A DNA stretch of 34,463 nt from Saccoglossus kowalevskii (lineage: Eukaryota; Hemichordata; Enteropneusta; Harrimaniidae). The notes beneath the pieces are model-generated. The model searched no databases and was not told where the DNA came from. It saw nothing but the letters and a program-made list of their open reading frames with translations. Both the position numbers and the translations under genes were made by a program. Position 1 is the first letter of the stretch, and each line of letters begins with the position of its first letter. This document shows positions 10,801-20,701 of this stretch, in pieces. The DNA lies in NCBI RefSeq assembly GCF_000003605.2, contig NW_003148769.1:425471-459933 (forward strand). Reading direction: 5' to 3'.

Positions 10801-12200
10801 AATTATACCTATTTCTATTTATTATTATTAATCCATCCGGTCCTGTACTGGGATAAATAAGAGAAACAGAAAAGCCTCGTTTGTGACAAATATTTTAACA
10901 AATATTTGTTTTTATTATTATAGGAAACTTGGAAATACTATACAGAGAAATGAAAGTATATGGTATCAATGGCTTCAATGCTAGTAATAATGATTTATGA
11001 TTTTTTAGCTATTGTTTCGCCACTTTTTCTCATTATTTTGTGTCTTTATGGTGTATTGTGTTATAATGATAATGATGAAAAATATTACACAACTGTACCA
11101 CACACGTTTCGTATGATTATAACAAAAAGAATTATAGTATGGTTATAACTATATTGTGATTTACACTTAATCGTGACCAATGAATTACAGCTTTTCAGAC
11201 ACATTTTCAGCACAGTTTAATGTTTAATACTAATTTATAAACATCAAGCTAAAAATCTTAATAAGGAAATAACATTTCTTTTTTGTACATTGTCAGTGTT
11301 GGTCACTTTGTAATAAAGCATATTATCATTATGAATATTGTCAATATTTTAATTCTAAATATTTCTCAAATAAGTGAGATGATGAGTAAAAATGTATTGT
11401 TAATTTTCAAGCATGCTGTATTCTAATTTGCTAAGTACTTTGGGAAATATTTTGATTCTGTAATTGAGCAAATAAAATAGTATGTTGTTTGACAGTAATA
11501 CCCTGGTAAAATATACAATAACAAGGTTCACTTGTACACCTACGCGACAAAAATATTATTACTGCTTCTTGCAATACCACAGTGTGTTGTGTTTAAATCC
11601 TACAAAATGTTTGCTTGTAAAATATTAAACTTGATTTAGTCATAAACCTTCGTTCCTTATGATTTATATATGATAATATAATAACTACTGTTTATGTGTA
11701 GCACAACGTAGGGGCTTATAGTTTGACATAGGTTCATAGTGTACAGTTATAGTCATGGTTACACTAATTTCCCAGCAGTGTAAGGGCAGATAACAACAAA
11801 CTTTATGTGGGCATTATATATAGTAGGTTTTTATGGCTCATTGTTCTGTTCAAAAACGGGAACTGGAATTGATCTTCATGTATATATACAGGTGTGAATT
11901 TCCAGCTGCATCGTTAACATGCCAGCACTGATTATAACTGTACACACATGCATCATACAAAGTACAATTTTCCTCATAAATTGACTCCTGATGTTGATTA
12001 TGATGGACTCCCCACGATTGGGGGAGTTAACACCCATGATTTAAAAAATGTCTTGATAAATAAGAGTCTTAGTTACAAGGAAACATTATTTTGATTTATA
12101 AGTGGACTAATAAATGCACAGGGCAATATATAAACTCTATCACAACAACTATTAAAACAGCTTGCTGCATTATAAGTTTCCCTTCCTTGTCAAGTTAGTG
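10801..12200. other. Intergenic, no gene recognised
   Basis: Strongly AT-rich. A 62-codon hydrophobic frame at 10960-11148 has no supporting context. No repeats or RNA genes were recognised. Confidence 0.5.
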
Positions 12201-12281
12201 GTTCATATTTAACATCTATCACACCTTTCTGGGCTCAAACTGGGCATCCAATCAGAGCATTCCAAATTAAGATTTTCCACA

Positions 12282-12297
12282 AACGCCAGGGGGCGTT
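12282..12297 (+). promoter_or_regulatory. CTCF-like palindrome
   Basis: AACGCC-AGGG-GGCGTT is a perfect 6-bp inverted repeat around four bases, and it contains CCAGGGGGCG, the core of the bilaterian CTCF motif. It lies about 860 bases past the UGT stop codon, in the interval between UGT and the repeats to its left. This is a motif match only. Confidence 0.3.
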
Positions 12298-12460
12298 CTG
12301 GCCAAACAGTTGGCAATATTAATATTAATAGAACTGAATGCCCAAAGAAATGTCTGCAGGTGTATCGTTGCTTGCATTCACAATTAAACTTCAAGGTTGG
12401 ACGGTCAGGTACGTAATCACCCAATAAGAATTAAAACAGATGTTAATCCATAGCCAGGGT

Positions 12461-12766
12461 ATGCAAATTAAGTGATACTCCCTTCAATTTGCAATCAAAT
12501 TAACAATCAAATTTGCAATAAAATTTACCATTTTTCTAGTCGTTTTTTACAACTTAGTCCCTATTTTCCCTAACATTTACATTGAGCCATAATGACAGCC
12601 AGGTAATGCAAATAGGATTATTCATGGTGGACAAGGAAAATAAAAATAGACTACAGGCCGGCCGGTTAAATGAATACAAAATCGTTTGCATCCTATAGCA
12701 TTTCGTATTGTGGTTTTCTACCAGAGGAACTGTGTCAATCACGACAGTATTTATCGTTATGCAAAT
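12461..12766 (+). promoter_or_regulatory. Three perfect octamer motifs ATGCAAAT
   Basis: ATGCAAAT occurs at 12461-12468, 12606-12613 and 12759-12766, all on the plus strand, at steps of 145 and 153 bases. The first two share the context agccaggg/agccaggta before the octamer, so they probably derive from a repeat unit. POU factors bind this word; activity here is unknown. Confidence 0.35.
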
Positions 12767-12988
12767 GAGCTAATAACAGAGCGGTGTACTGAAAATAAGA
12801 ACTATGACAACTTCTCAATTCAAGAATAATATTGGCATTTACGTGCTCTCAGGCACATATACAACTACCATATGTACTTATAATTCATATTTCAAAAAAC
12901 AATTGCAACGTTTTTACACAGTCATGTTGGTTTCATTGAAATCCTATAGCAATATGTAGGTTCGGTCCAGTGAGAAAAATCAACTAAT

Positions 12989-12994
12989 TTTATT
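12989..12994 (-). terminator. Candidate poly(A) signal of the UGT gene
   Basis: AATAAA on the minus strand, about 165 bases past the UGT stop codon. It is the nearest canonical hexamer I see downstream of that gene. Confidence 0.5.
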
Positions 12995-13158
12995 CAGTAA
13001 TTCATAATTCAAAAAGTCAATTACATTAATGTACTATTTTATAAAATAAAGGAAATACATATATTGAGTCAAAATGAAATCGTCGTGGACCTGCGGCCAA
13101 TGCAACTTATTTATATGTTGATTATAATTATTGCTTAGTTATGAAGGGTTATGAAAAA

Positions 13159-13426
13159 TTATTTGTATTTCGTAGTATTTGTCACACTTCTTTTTAACAC
13201 GACCACAAACCAGCGTAATGACCAGAATATAATACAAATGGTCCCAGCTATCACGGTCAGTACATCAAGCAAGTAATACTCGATAACAGAAAGTTGTTTT
13301 TCGTGAAATGTCAAGTGAGTAACACCATGTTGTAATACATGTTCAATCCAGAAAACTGCGGTATCTGTTGCATTCATTGGGACATCTTTCACGATGGCCG
13401 ATAATTGCTTGGCTTTCTCGCTGTAT
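13159..13426 (-). CDS. UGT exon 4 (C-terminal membrane anchor)
   Basis: Acceptor tattttttccag, two bases carried from exon 3, then 88 sense codons and TAA. It contains TAVFWIEHVLQHG, matching the conserved AVFWIEFV stretch of the family, then a hydrophobic helix (LLDVLTVIAGTICIIFWSL) and the tail LKRSVTNTTKYK. The tail has Lys at -3 but not at -4, so it is only a partial dilysine ER-retrieval signal. Confidence 0.93.
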
Positions 13427-16400
13427 CTGGAAAAAATAGGTTATGAATCAATGTTAATTTACTTAATCTATACGCTTGGATCTCTGTACATTAAACATCG
13501 TGGAAACATTCTATTCCAAAGCTTTTGTACAATACAACATATACAATACTACGTACCATTATTACTTACTTCTTATTCGATAACACTTCCACCATGGCTT
13601 CGTACAAGTTCTCATTATTCAGTGACTTCATTTTGACATATGAACCAACTCCTTTAGATATAATTTTAGCAGCGGTATCGTATTGATCAAACATTAGTGG
13701 AATGCATACCATTGGAACTCCATGATATATAGCTTCACGATAACTGCTAGTTCCGCCATGAGTTAAAAATAAACGGGTTTTTGGATGACCTGAGGAATTT
13801 AATTCAGAATTGTACACTAAACTTATTTGACACTAAACTTAATGTGTAATTTAAAGATTTGCTGGTCTCTGGCGTCCTTGGTATTGTGTTGGAATACTGG
13901 TTTGGATTTAAATCATACACTATCACCATCACCGTCTTGTGATAACCACAGTTCAATGTAATCAGAATTTTCAAATATTTCAAATAAAGTGGTAGTACGA
14001 TATGTACATACGAGGGGCGTTCAATAAGTAATGCCCCTGACCAATTTCCCATAGCAGAAGATTAATGAAACTTGGCACAGTTATTAGTCTTTCTCTACAT
14101 AAGAACCACCCAGTTATGCATTTTTCCCATCGTTTGATGCAGCTCTGGATACCTTTTTTGTAGAACATCCCCGGTTGACCCTCAAACCTCGTCGTAACTT
14201 CAGAAATCAAGGCTGCATCATTTGGGAAACGCTTTCCTTTCAAAAACAACTTCATGTCTGTGAAGAGCTGAAAGTCGGAAGGTGCAAGGTCAGGGGCGTA
14301 AGGGGGATGGGAGAGGATTTCATAGCCACACGCCCGTGCTTCTGATCTTGGTATATGCGAGTTGTGGACCGGGGCGTTGTCCTGCAGGAGGAGGATACCT
14401 TTGCTGATCTTGCCCCGCCTCTTTATTTTGATAGCTTCTTTTAATTTCATCAAACGTGAAGCGTAATAAGCTCCTGTAATTGTGGTACCCTTAGCTAGGA
14501 AACATGTCATCACTACTTCGTTCTGGTCCCAGATGACTGTGAGCCTGACCTTGCCAGTGGAGTGCTGCACTCTTGCCTTATTTTGGAGGTGGTGAGTCTA
14601 AATCAGACAACTAGAAGTGAGTCGGGGCATTACTTATTGAACGCCCCTTGTACAAGAGGAACTTTTCAGTGATTATCACACAACAAAACTGAATACAATG
14701 GATGATTGTCATATTACATTGAAACACACAAATATACCACCGCCTTTACTCATTTTACTCATGTATACAACTTGAATAAAGAGTCAAATGTCTAGTTCAT
14801 CATTTCAACTCACCTAGAATATCATTTTGGTTAACCCATTTAACAATCTTAATGTTGTCACTGAAAACCTGGAGGAGTTGGTCCACTGTAACTGAATACT
14901 ATTTTGAGGGGAAATCTGGCAAGTGTCGAGAGTATTATGTCGAGTGTTTGAATTGGAACAAATCTTATACATGTGCCAAGTGATACAACTATGACGCCCT
15001 CATTGCCCGAGCTGTGCATGAATTCTTCCAATTCCTAGAACACAATTAAATAGATTCCATTGTATATTATTATTGGTTTGTACCACGATAAACACACACA
15101 GATTAATTTGCATGCCTTACATCGTATAAATGATAAATCGAAGATAAATACATATAACTTTTATTTTTACAAATGAAAAATAATCATTCATTTTAAAGTC
15201 CCATAAATAAAAGAGATGCAACCATACCTACCCAAATAAATAAATGAATACGGTTATTTTATGCTGATCGCCCACTTACAAATACAAAGCGTCGTTATTT
15301 AGCATCATACTCAATAAAGATTTTAAGATAAAAGTACGCCATCACAAAATGTGCGTATTTTTGTAAATAGAGCTGATAACATCATTCCTTGACGTGTTCG
15401 TGTAGTCCAATGCTCATTGTGAGGTTTGAAAGCGATTTTCAATATTAAATTTCAAAATTTATCAGCAGATTTTCTCACTTTCGATGCATTGACTAATCTG
15501 TTAAATATTGATAGATAGCTCACAGCTAGAGGATATTGATGTGGATTTTAACGGATTCTTCACTACTGCCTGAACAAACCTACTGAAAGTTCGATTTCAT
15601 CTCTCTTTTCCAGAAGAAATTAAAACGCAGTGTGTAACGCATATAAATTTGATTGTTCAGGATTACTTCAAAGTTGAGTTGCTGTTGTTTTCTCGCATTG
15701 TTACCGGCTCTTCGCTAGGCGTTCTACGTTACTCAGTAGCGCGGGCAGAGCCCATAGAAATACGTGGTACAGTGGTGCGCGTCTTAGCAACGTCTTAGCA
15801 ACGTCTTGTGACGTATTTCCACATTATGTCAACACAGGTGGCGCTATTGGGTTGGTTGCGGCGATATGTCTCTATGTGTGTCGATGCTAACGTCAATGCC
15901 AATATTGAGAAAATTAGACCGTTGACCTCCCAATTTACATGCATTTTAATGTTAATAAAAAAAGACATTGTAATGAATGTTGTGCGTTATCTTGATTTAT
16001 CAACTCATTAAAGATTAAATCTTGCTAAAAATTGGGAGAGAATGTGTTTAAACAAGAAAAATACTTGGATAATGGTGGCGGATGTATATTTAGCTTTCAG
16101 GTGCTAGTTATGCGTCATAAAACACGCTGAATAGCGCCACCTGTGTTGACACAATGGCAACAATTTCATATCCTCAATGTATCGAATTAGTATTTCGTTA
16201 AAACCTGCTAACATTTCACATGAATCATTAATATAATCATGTAGTCGTACTTACTGAAGGCAGTCCGTTTGCTGGTCTGGTAGTCAGCAGTCCAATTGGG
16301 ACCACATTAGGGATTAAGGGGTGAACGTAGTCGATAGTGAAGTCTTTAACTAGAAGATGCAGAGATGCCTGCTGAAAGGAATATATCCCTGGAGTAATAT

Positions 16401-17067
16401 TGTGTTTGTGGTACAGTCTCAAAAAAGCCATATTAATATCTTTGTATGATGGTAGTAGCAATGAAGCTAATGTGTTTTGAAGTCTGTCCGTAAAAGTCAT
16501 TTTGTTTGTTAGCATCATGGTAGTTTCTTCAATAGGATAGTACGACAGAGGAGCAGTAACATCAGTTGCGTATCCCACGTCTTTCATTGTATGTAACAGT
16601 ACATACGGAATACCGATATATTTCAGTAACATCGCGCAACAGTGACAAACAGCATCTGTGACTGCAATGTCGTAAGGTTTTAATGTGTCACGAAGATGCT
16701 TCTTGTGTTGGAGTACTGCATCACATTGCGCTGCATTTGTCCCAACCATCTTCTCAAAAGCTTCACCATAGGTCAGTTTATTGTCAAAAAAATGAGGGAG
16801 AATGTCTTCATTTTCGTAATTTATAATCACTGGTTCCAAAGTTGGAACACCCAATTCAGTATACAGGTGAATGAATTTATCTGAAGAGACTGTTAGTACA
16901 TCAACAGAGTGACCATGCCTGATTAGAGCTTCGCCTACATAAGCTATATTTTGCGTATGGCTTCCGGCAGCATGCATACCATAGATGAGTATATTTGCGC
17001 AATGAACCACATGGAAACCAAGAATCAATACATATAAAACAGCCAATAAAATCTTATGTTTCCCCAT
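13159..17067 (-). CDS. UDP-glucuronosyl/glycosyltransferase (UGT), frame broken in exon 2
   Basis: Family 1 glycosyltransferase, expected to move a sugar from a UDP-sugar to lipophilic acceptors in the ER lumen. Four exons: 16255-17067, 14814-15034, 13570-13789, 13159-13426. Exon 1 has a signal peptide (residues 1-23), the likely catalytic His37 in AAGSHTQ and its partner Asp138 in VTDAV. Exons 2-3 hold the UGT signature (WVNQNDIL, then LFLTHGGTSSYREAIYHG and PLMFDQ). Exon 4 ends in a membrane helix and a short basic tail. Start 17067 is preferred over an in-frame ATG at 17232 because it directly precedes the signal peptide and has A at -3 and G at +4. Exon 2 is 221 bases where 220 keeps frame: an extra G at 14868-14869 leads to TGA at 14858-14860, cutting the product at about residue 328. 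Without it the protein would be 506 residues, a normal UGT length. Pseudogene, recent allele or assembly error are all possible. Confidence 0.93.
13570..13789 (-). CDS. UGT exon 3 (core of UGT signature)
   Basis: This exon is 220 bases, the same length as the corresponding vertebrate UGT exon as I know it. It starts in phase 1 (GHPKTRLFLTHGGT) and ends in phase 2 at AAGAA|GTAAGT. It includes the UDP-sugar-binding HGG and the PLMFDQ end of the signature. Confidence 0.95.
14011..14650 (-). mobile_element. Internally deleted mariner (DD34D) element
   Basis: The 640-bp element is flanked by TA on both sides (14009-14010 and 14651-14652). Its 27-bp terminal inverted repeats differ at one base (cgaggggcgttcaataag on the left, caaggggcgttcaataag on the right, read inward). 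Inside is the second half of a mariner transposase on the minus strand: TVIWDQNEVV, LLLQDNAPVH and PPYAPDLAPSDF, with exactly 34 residues between the second and third catalytic Asp. The N-terminal DNA-binding half and the first catalytic Asp are missing: the 5' leader is fused directly to mid-transposase. The conserved C-terminal end is out of frame. The copy is dead but could once have been mobilised in trans. It sits in UGT intron 2, in the same orientation as the gene. Confidence 0.95.
14080..14570 (-). pseudogene. Mariner transposase remnant, C-terminal half
   Basis: The frame opens at an internal Met (14570) after the deletion junction. It keeps the second Asp (QDNAP) and third Asp (APSDF) of the DD34D triad, but the first, normally in a TGDE motif upstream, is lost. 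Near the end (about 14090-14115) the typical GSYVEKD-stop ending is present one frame over, so a small indel has also occurred there. No functional enzyme is expected. Confidence 0.9.
14814..15034 (-). CDS. UGT exon 2, carries the frameshift
   Basis: Starts in phase 0 after attgtgttctag (ELEEFMHSSGNEGVIVVSLG) and ends CTAG|GTGAGT. It is 221 bases. The first 55 codons are family-like, and after one extra base a second frame continues with VFSDNIKIVKWVNQNDIL and ends in the phase exon 3 requires. Removing one G of the GG pair at 14868-14869 gives 220 bases, which equals the summed length of vertebrate UGT1A common exons 2 and 3 (132+88). Confidence 0.9.
15780..15811 (+). repeat. Tandem 11-bp repeat cgtcttagcaa
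   Basis: Two and a half copies of cgtcttagcaa, followed by cgtcttgtgacg. It lies in a CpG-rich patch (about 15705-15815) inside UGT intron 1, just outside the left end of the TIR element. The word TAGCAAC resembles an RFX X-box half-site. Confidence 0.6.
15827..16151. mobile_element. 325-bp MITE with 22-bp perfect TIRs
   Basis: The inward-reading ends are identical for 22 bases: tgtcaacacaggtggcgc, then tatt, at 15827-15848 and its complement at 16130-16151. Imperfect similarity (catt(a/g)) extends about five bases further out on both sides. The interior codes for nothing recognisable; a 67-codon plus-strand frame covers its left part. It sits in UGT intron 1. The target duplication is not clear, so the superfamily is open. 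Confidence 0.8.
16255..17067 (-). CDS. UGT exon 1 (signal peptide and acceptor-binding domain)
   Basis: 813 bases, 271 codons, ending in phase 0 at CCTTCA|GTAAGT. Signal peptide core LLAVLYVLILGFHVVHC; the mature protein begins ANILIYGMHAAGSHTQ. The exon ends IGLLTTRPANGLPS, the usual join between the N- and C-terminal halves of UGTs. Confidence 0.95.
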
Positions 17068-17299
17068 TCTCTCAAATGGCTTTATATTCTTGGTATACTG
17101 CACAGAAAACACAAAGGAAAAGGTGATATTATCAGTGAGACGAACGCTTTCCATCAAAGCTCGGAACTGGCTGAGCTGTAAAGCATTGCACCAATTTATA
17201 AATAACACTATTGTGTAAATATATTTTAGCATTCAGATATAACAGTGTTGATTCCCTTGTATTTAGTTGAAAATCTACGATTTTCTATATTCCTTTTCC

Positions 17300-17830
17300 G
17301 TCAGAAAATGATACAACACAACACGGATAATTTTCAATGAAATAAGACATGATGAATGACCATACTGATAGAATTTGTTAAACCTGTGAGCCAAAATCTG
17401 GTTTAATGCATTCCAGCCTATCAGTTTTAAGTGGTCGCATTTGTTTAGTCGAACATTATTAATCTTGCATTCGTCATTCAGATGTTACTCACCCATCAAA
17501 TTTAGTGAATCCTTGTATATGAAGAACAGTATATACTGCTTACTATCAGTCTGCAATATGACTAATATCTATATTCATGCATCACCGAGTATTGTTACGG
17601 GCTTTCTGACAAACTATATATAGTACACTATCTAATTTGCATACATTACACTGTAAACGGTGCGACAAATGACTATGTAGCTTACTTCTTCACAACGTGG
17701 AAGCGTAGTCGTGGGTTATAGAAACACTCTCGAACAAAGTGTATGTGAATTATGTTATCAGAGTTGCCGTTACATCGGCGCATACATTTATTATACATTG
17801 GTTTGGAAGCGCACACGCGTTAAGGTTAAA
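17300..17830. repeat. Tandem duplication of the UGT 5' flank, copy A
   Basis: About 530 bases recur at 17905-18445 at an offset of 596-630, with moderate divergence. Shared landmarks are aagacatgatgaatga (17344 and 17940), gaaacactctc(g/a)aacaaagtg (17721 and 18325), cactgtaaacggtgcgac/gcgctgtaaacggtgtaac, and a TATATA run. The copy begins about 230 bases upstream of the UGT start codon, so it probably contains the promoter and any leader exon. Confidence 0.8.
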
Positions 17831-17904
17831 TTGCTTACTGTGTGCAAGCTTATTAAAGGATACATCGTATCCTTGAGTGTTCATTGCTGATCACATGAGA
17901 AAAA

Positions 17905-18445
17905 AAATACAACAAAACACGAATGATTGCCAATGAAACAAGACATGATGAATGATTTTATCCACCATGTTGATAGGTTTGATTGAAGCAGACAGCTAAA
18001 ACCTGGTCTAATGCATTCCGTTCTATCAATTTCAAATCAAATTTGTTTTGTCGACTATAATTAGTTCTGTATTCAGATGCTACTCACCGTGTACTCATCG
18101 GGTTTTGTTAATCTTCTTTTATGACGAACAGTAAATGCTTATTATCAGAAATGCAATTTCATAAGCACAATATTATATTTGCACGCATAACCGATTTGTG
18201 TTTATCTAAATATAGGCTTGCTGACTAAATATAGTATAACATGTTATGTGAATACAGTGCGCTGTAAACGGTGTAACTGTGCTATTAAATTATTGTAAAC
18301 GTTACCAAATAGTCGTGGATGATAGAAACACTCTCAAACAAAGTGTGTTTTTATATTCTATTCATACTAAGTGCTTCGCTCTTCCAATCAGAATTGCCGA
18401 CGCATTCTACTACGTTATATTCTACTATGCAGCGGTTTTACAACG
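17905..18445. repeat. Tandem duplication of the UGT 5' flank, copy B
   Basis: Distal copy of the segment at 17300-17830. No UGT coding sequence follows on its minus-strand side except the shared gene, so this is either a duplication of regulatory DNA or the scar of a tandem UGT copy whose coding part was lost. Confidence 0.8.
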
Positions 18446-18965
18446 AACACACATGACTGCATTTTGTTTACAGTTGATTAAATTTTTCACTATGTGGAAG
18501 TTTGTTTAGGGATGCACCGTGTCACTAAACAAAACATAATCAAGCATTAGATTAGAGGTTTGAACATAGGAGTTTTCTTCAGTGTGCGCTTTTCGATAAC
18601 ATCAAGATATACTGCATGCCATGTCACAGAGTGCTTAGCCATTTTCGAGCTCAGCAAAAAAGTGCATTTGTTCTTGGCACTAATAATTGTCAACACTATA
18701 GTGGGCTTTGTAAGGTTATTCAGCGATGTTGCTAATTGTGGTATCAAAGTTTTCCTGTGCAGGGAGTACATTTGTAGGTACATGGACCTCAGAGCGCGAG
18801 TAATAATAGACGTCATTTAGTATGTATTGAGTGCATTCGCGCATTAGGTTATCTGATTGAGAATTGTGTGGGTTTCATATCCATATGGCAGTCATGCTTC
18901 TGTAGGTTTGAGTTTAGGGGAGCAATCTTTAACCGGGTGGCTCGCTTGGATAAAAAAACATGGGC
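18446..18965. other. Intergenic, no gene recognised
   Basis: The interval 18547-18820 is open in one frame on each strand (86-89 codons). Neither translation resembles a known family and there are no supporting splice sites, so I make no call. Confidence 0.4.
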
Positions 18966-18970
18966 TGGCC

Positions 18971-19402
18971 TTAGATGATGAAAATTGTTGGTCTTTGCAA
19001 TCTGTTGCGTAGACAACGTGCTTTAATGGGCAAAAAATCTGAGTCCCACATTAGATGACTTCTCTCCAGACCAGTTAAGATTTTGCAGTGAAATTGTCTG
19101 ACCTCCTGCCATGTGTAAATTTCTGCAAAAAATAGCAGTTGTAAGATGTGATTGGCTCTGGGTTTCCTGTGATGACATGGCACTTTGTTGAAAATTATGA
19201 ATAATTCACCCATCGCAGCTCTATTGCGCTGAACATATAAACATATGAAACTTGATCGCTTGATCTTTCTTTGCTTATTTTTAGGATGGGACATTTTATA
19301 ATGGAGATTTATACCTGCATAGAATTGATCTTTGCCTGTGAAGTACTCCACTTCACCTGAGCTGGTGATTTCTAAATCACTTGTGCTTGAATCAATGTTC
19401 AA
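18971..19402 (-). pseudogene. Decayed gag-like mobile-element frame
   Basis: A 143-codon frame is basic and Trp/His-containing, with ICLYVQRNRAAMGELFIIF, AEIYTWQEVRQFHCKIL and GLERSHLMWDS. The style resembles gag-like or accessory proteins of invertebrate retroelements rather than a host gene, but I cannot name the family. Coding-like sequence continues upstream (19420-19680: SWEAESSDSDNNQ and a Lys/Arg-rich stretch) but is broken by stops and a frame change. No terminal repeats were found. Confidence 0.35.
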
Positions 19403-19689
19403 CTTTTTTTATTTTTTTTACCTGCTTTTTAGTGTCCTTATCACATCTTAGATCACCCAAAGTGAAATTCCCGTCTTCGTTTTTGATTCCTGCTGCTTTT
19501 TTCAATTTCTGCATTCAGCTTTATTTCTTTTTGTTTCAATCTGTAGCATAGCATGTTGATTATTGTCTGAATCGGAAGATTCTGCTTCCCAACTACTTAT
19601 TAGTTTCCAAGTCTGGGAAAGATTTGGTATTTTGGTCATGAGTGTCACATGACTTTTTGCGTTTTGCTTGCAATTTCTTCATGAACGTT

Positions 19690-20485
19690 CAATGTATTGC
19701 GTGAGTGGAACGTGAAAAATCTTGCAAAATCATTTTAGACGTTGAGACATTGGAGAATAATTAATGTTGTATAAAATGTGACGATAGTGGCTGGCATCCC
19801 ATCATAGGGAAAATGTTATGGCTGCTCTATCAGCAGGGCTGAATATAACACCATTATAGTGTGAAAGTGATACATATAGAGATTATTCTGTTTTGATAGA
19901 CTTTTTGTAATTATTTAGTGGTCAAACAATTATTTGAAGTAAAGTGTTTTCATGACAAACGCAGCTTTCACTATTCCTGGGAGAAAGGTGTAACCTGTCA
20001 CAAATGGTCATACACTATCCTGTTTGTGTGTGTGTGAGGATAGGACAGTGATGCCTACAGCCTCTTCAGCTTCGGGTTTGAATTTCTATATATTATAAGT
20101 CAATAACATAATCAAATAGTGGTAGTGACTGGCTAGTCAGAAATTACCAGTTCCTCTGTCAGTTACCACCTGTTCACATCATAGACAAGATTCAACAAAA
20201 AAAAAGGTTTTACTGCATAGCATAATGTTTATCATAATTAAGTCTGATGTTTTCATTTGCAAAAATATATACACAAAATAAACTTGAAGGCAATAAATAT
20301 CTCTTCTGGTTGCGAGATAACATGAAACATCATAGCTTAATGCAGCCAGTTCACATAACACAGGCAAGTGGTGATCAACATTTTCATTTTGAGATTAGAA
20401 CTTTCTAATATTATACATTATAAAAACAAATACGATGTGTATTTTACAGAAGCTGTGTGGGCAATAGCTGAGCAAAACATGCAAA
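19690..20485. other. Intergenic, no gene recognised
   Basis: AT-rich with a short (TG)n run near 20025. Small frames on the minus strand (20179-20367) have no support. Confidence 0.45.
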
Positions 20486-20493
20486 ATACAATA

Positions 20494-20701
20494 CTGTGGA
20501 ATACTTTATTTTCGCTAGAATTAATTTTCGCTGAAAAGGCTTTTTGGGCGTTTTGTATGGAATTTATTTTCACTGATTTTTGATGAGTTTAATGTGAAAT
20601 ATAGGAAAAAAAGTATATTTGCTGGATTTTATTTTCACGGAATCATCCCTTCAGCGAAAATAGCGAAAATAAATTCCAAGCGAAAATAAAGTATTCTACA
20701 G
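20494..20701. mobile_element. 208-bp MITE, TA-flanked, TIR CTGTRGAATAC
   Basis: Flanked by TA on both sides (20492-20493 and 20702-20703). The ends, read inward, are ctgtggaatactttattttc and ctgtagaatactttattttc, one mismatch, each followed by cgct. Sub-terminal copies of attttcgctgaa are also inverted. There is no coding capacity. TA target and TIR style suggest Tc1/mariner-type mobilisation. It lies about 680 bases past the ULK4 stop and carries TTTATT/AATAAA words that could supply poly(A) signals. Confidence 0.85.

Noticed and set aside
13980-14052. Short frames at the mariner left end read as UGT or host coding
   Set aside because: They run from transposase sequence through the TIR into intron and have no exon boundaries.
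16237-17232. Longer UGT start at the upstream ATG (17232)
   Set aside because: It would add 55 residues before the signal peptide, and its context has T at -3. The ATG at 17067 has A at -3 and G at +4 and fits family N-termini.
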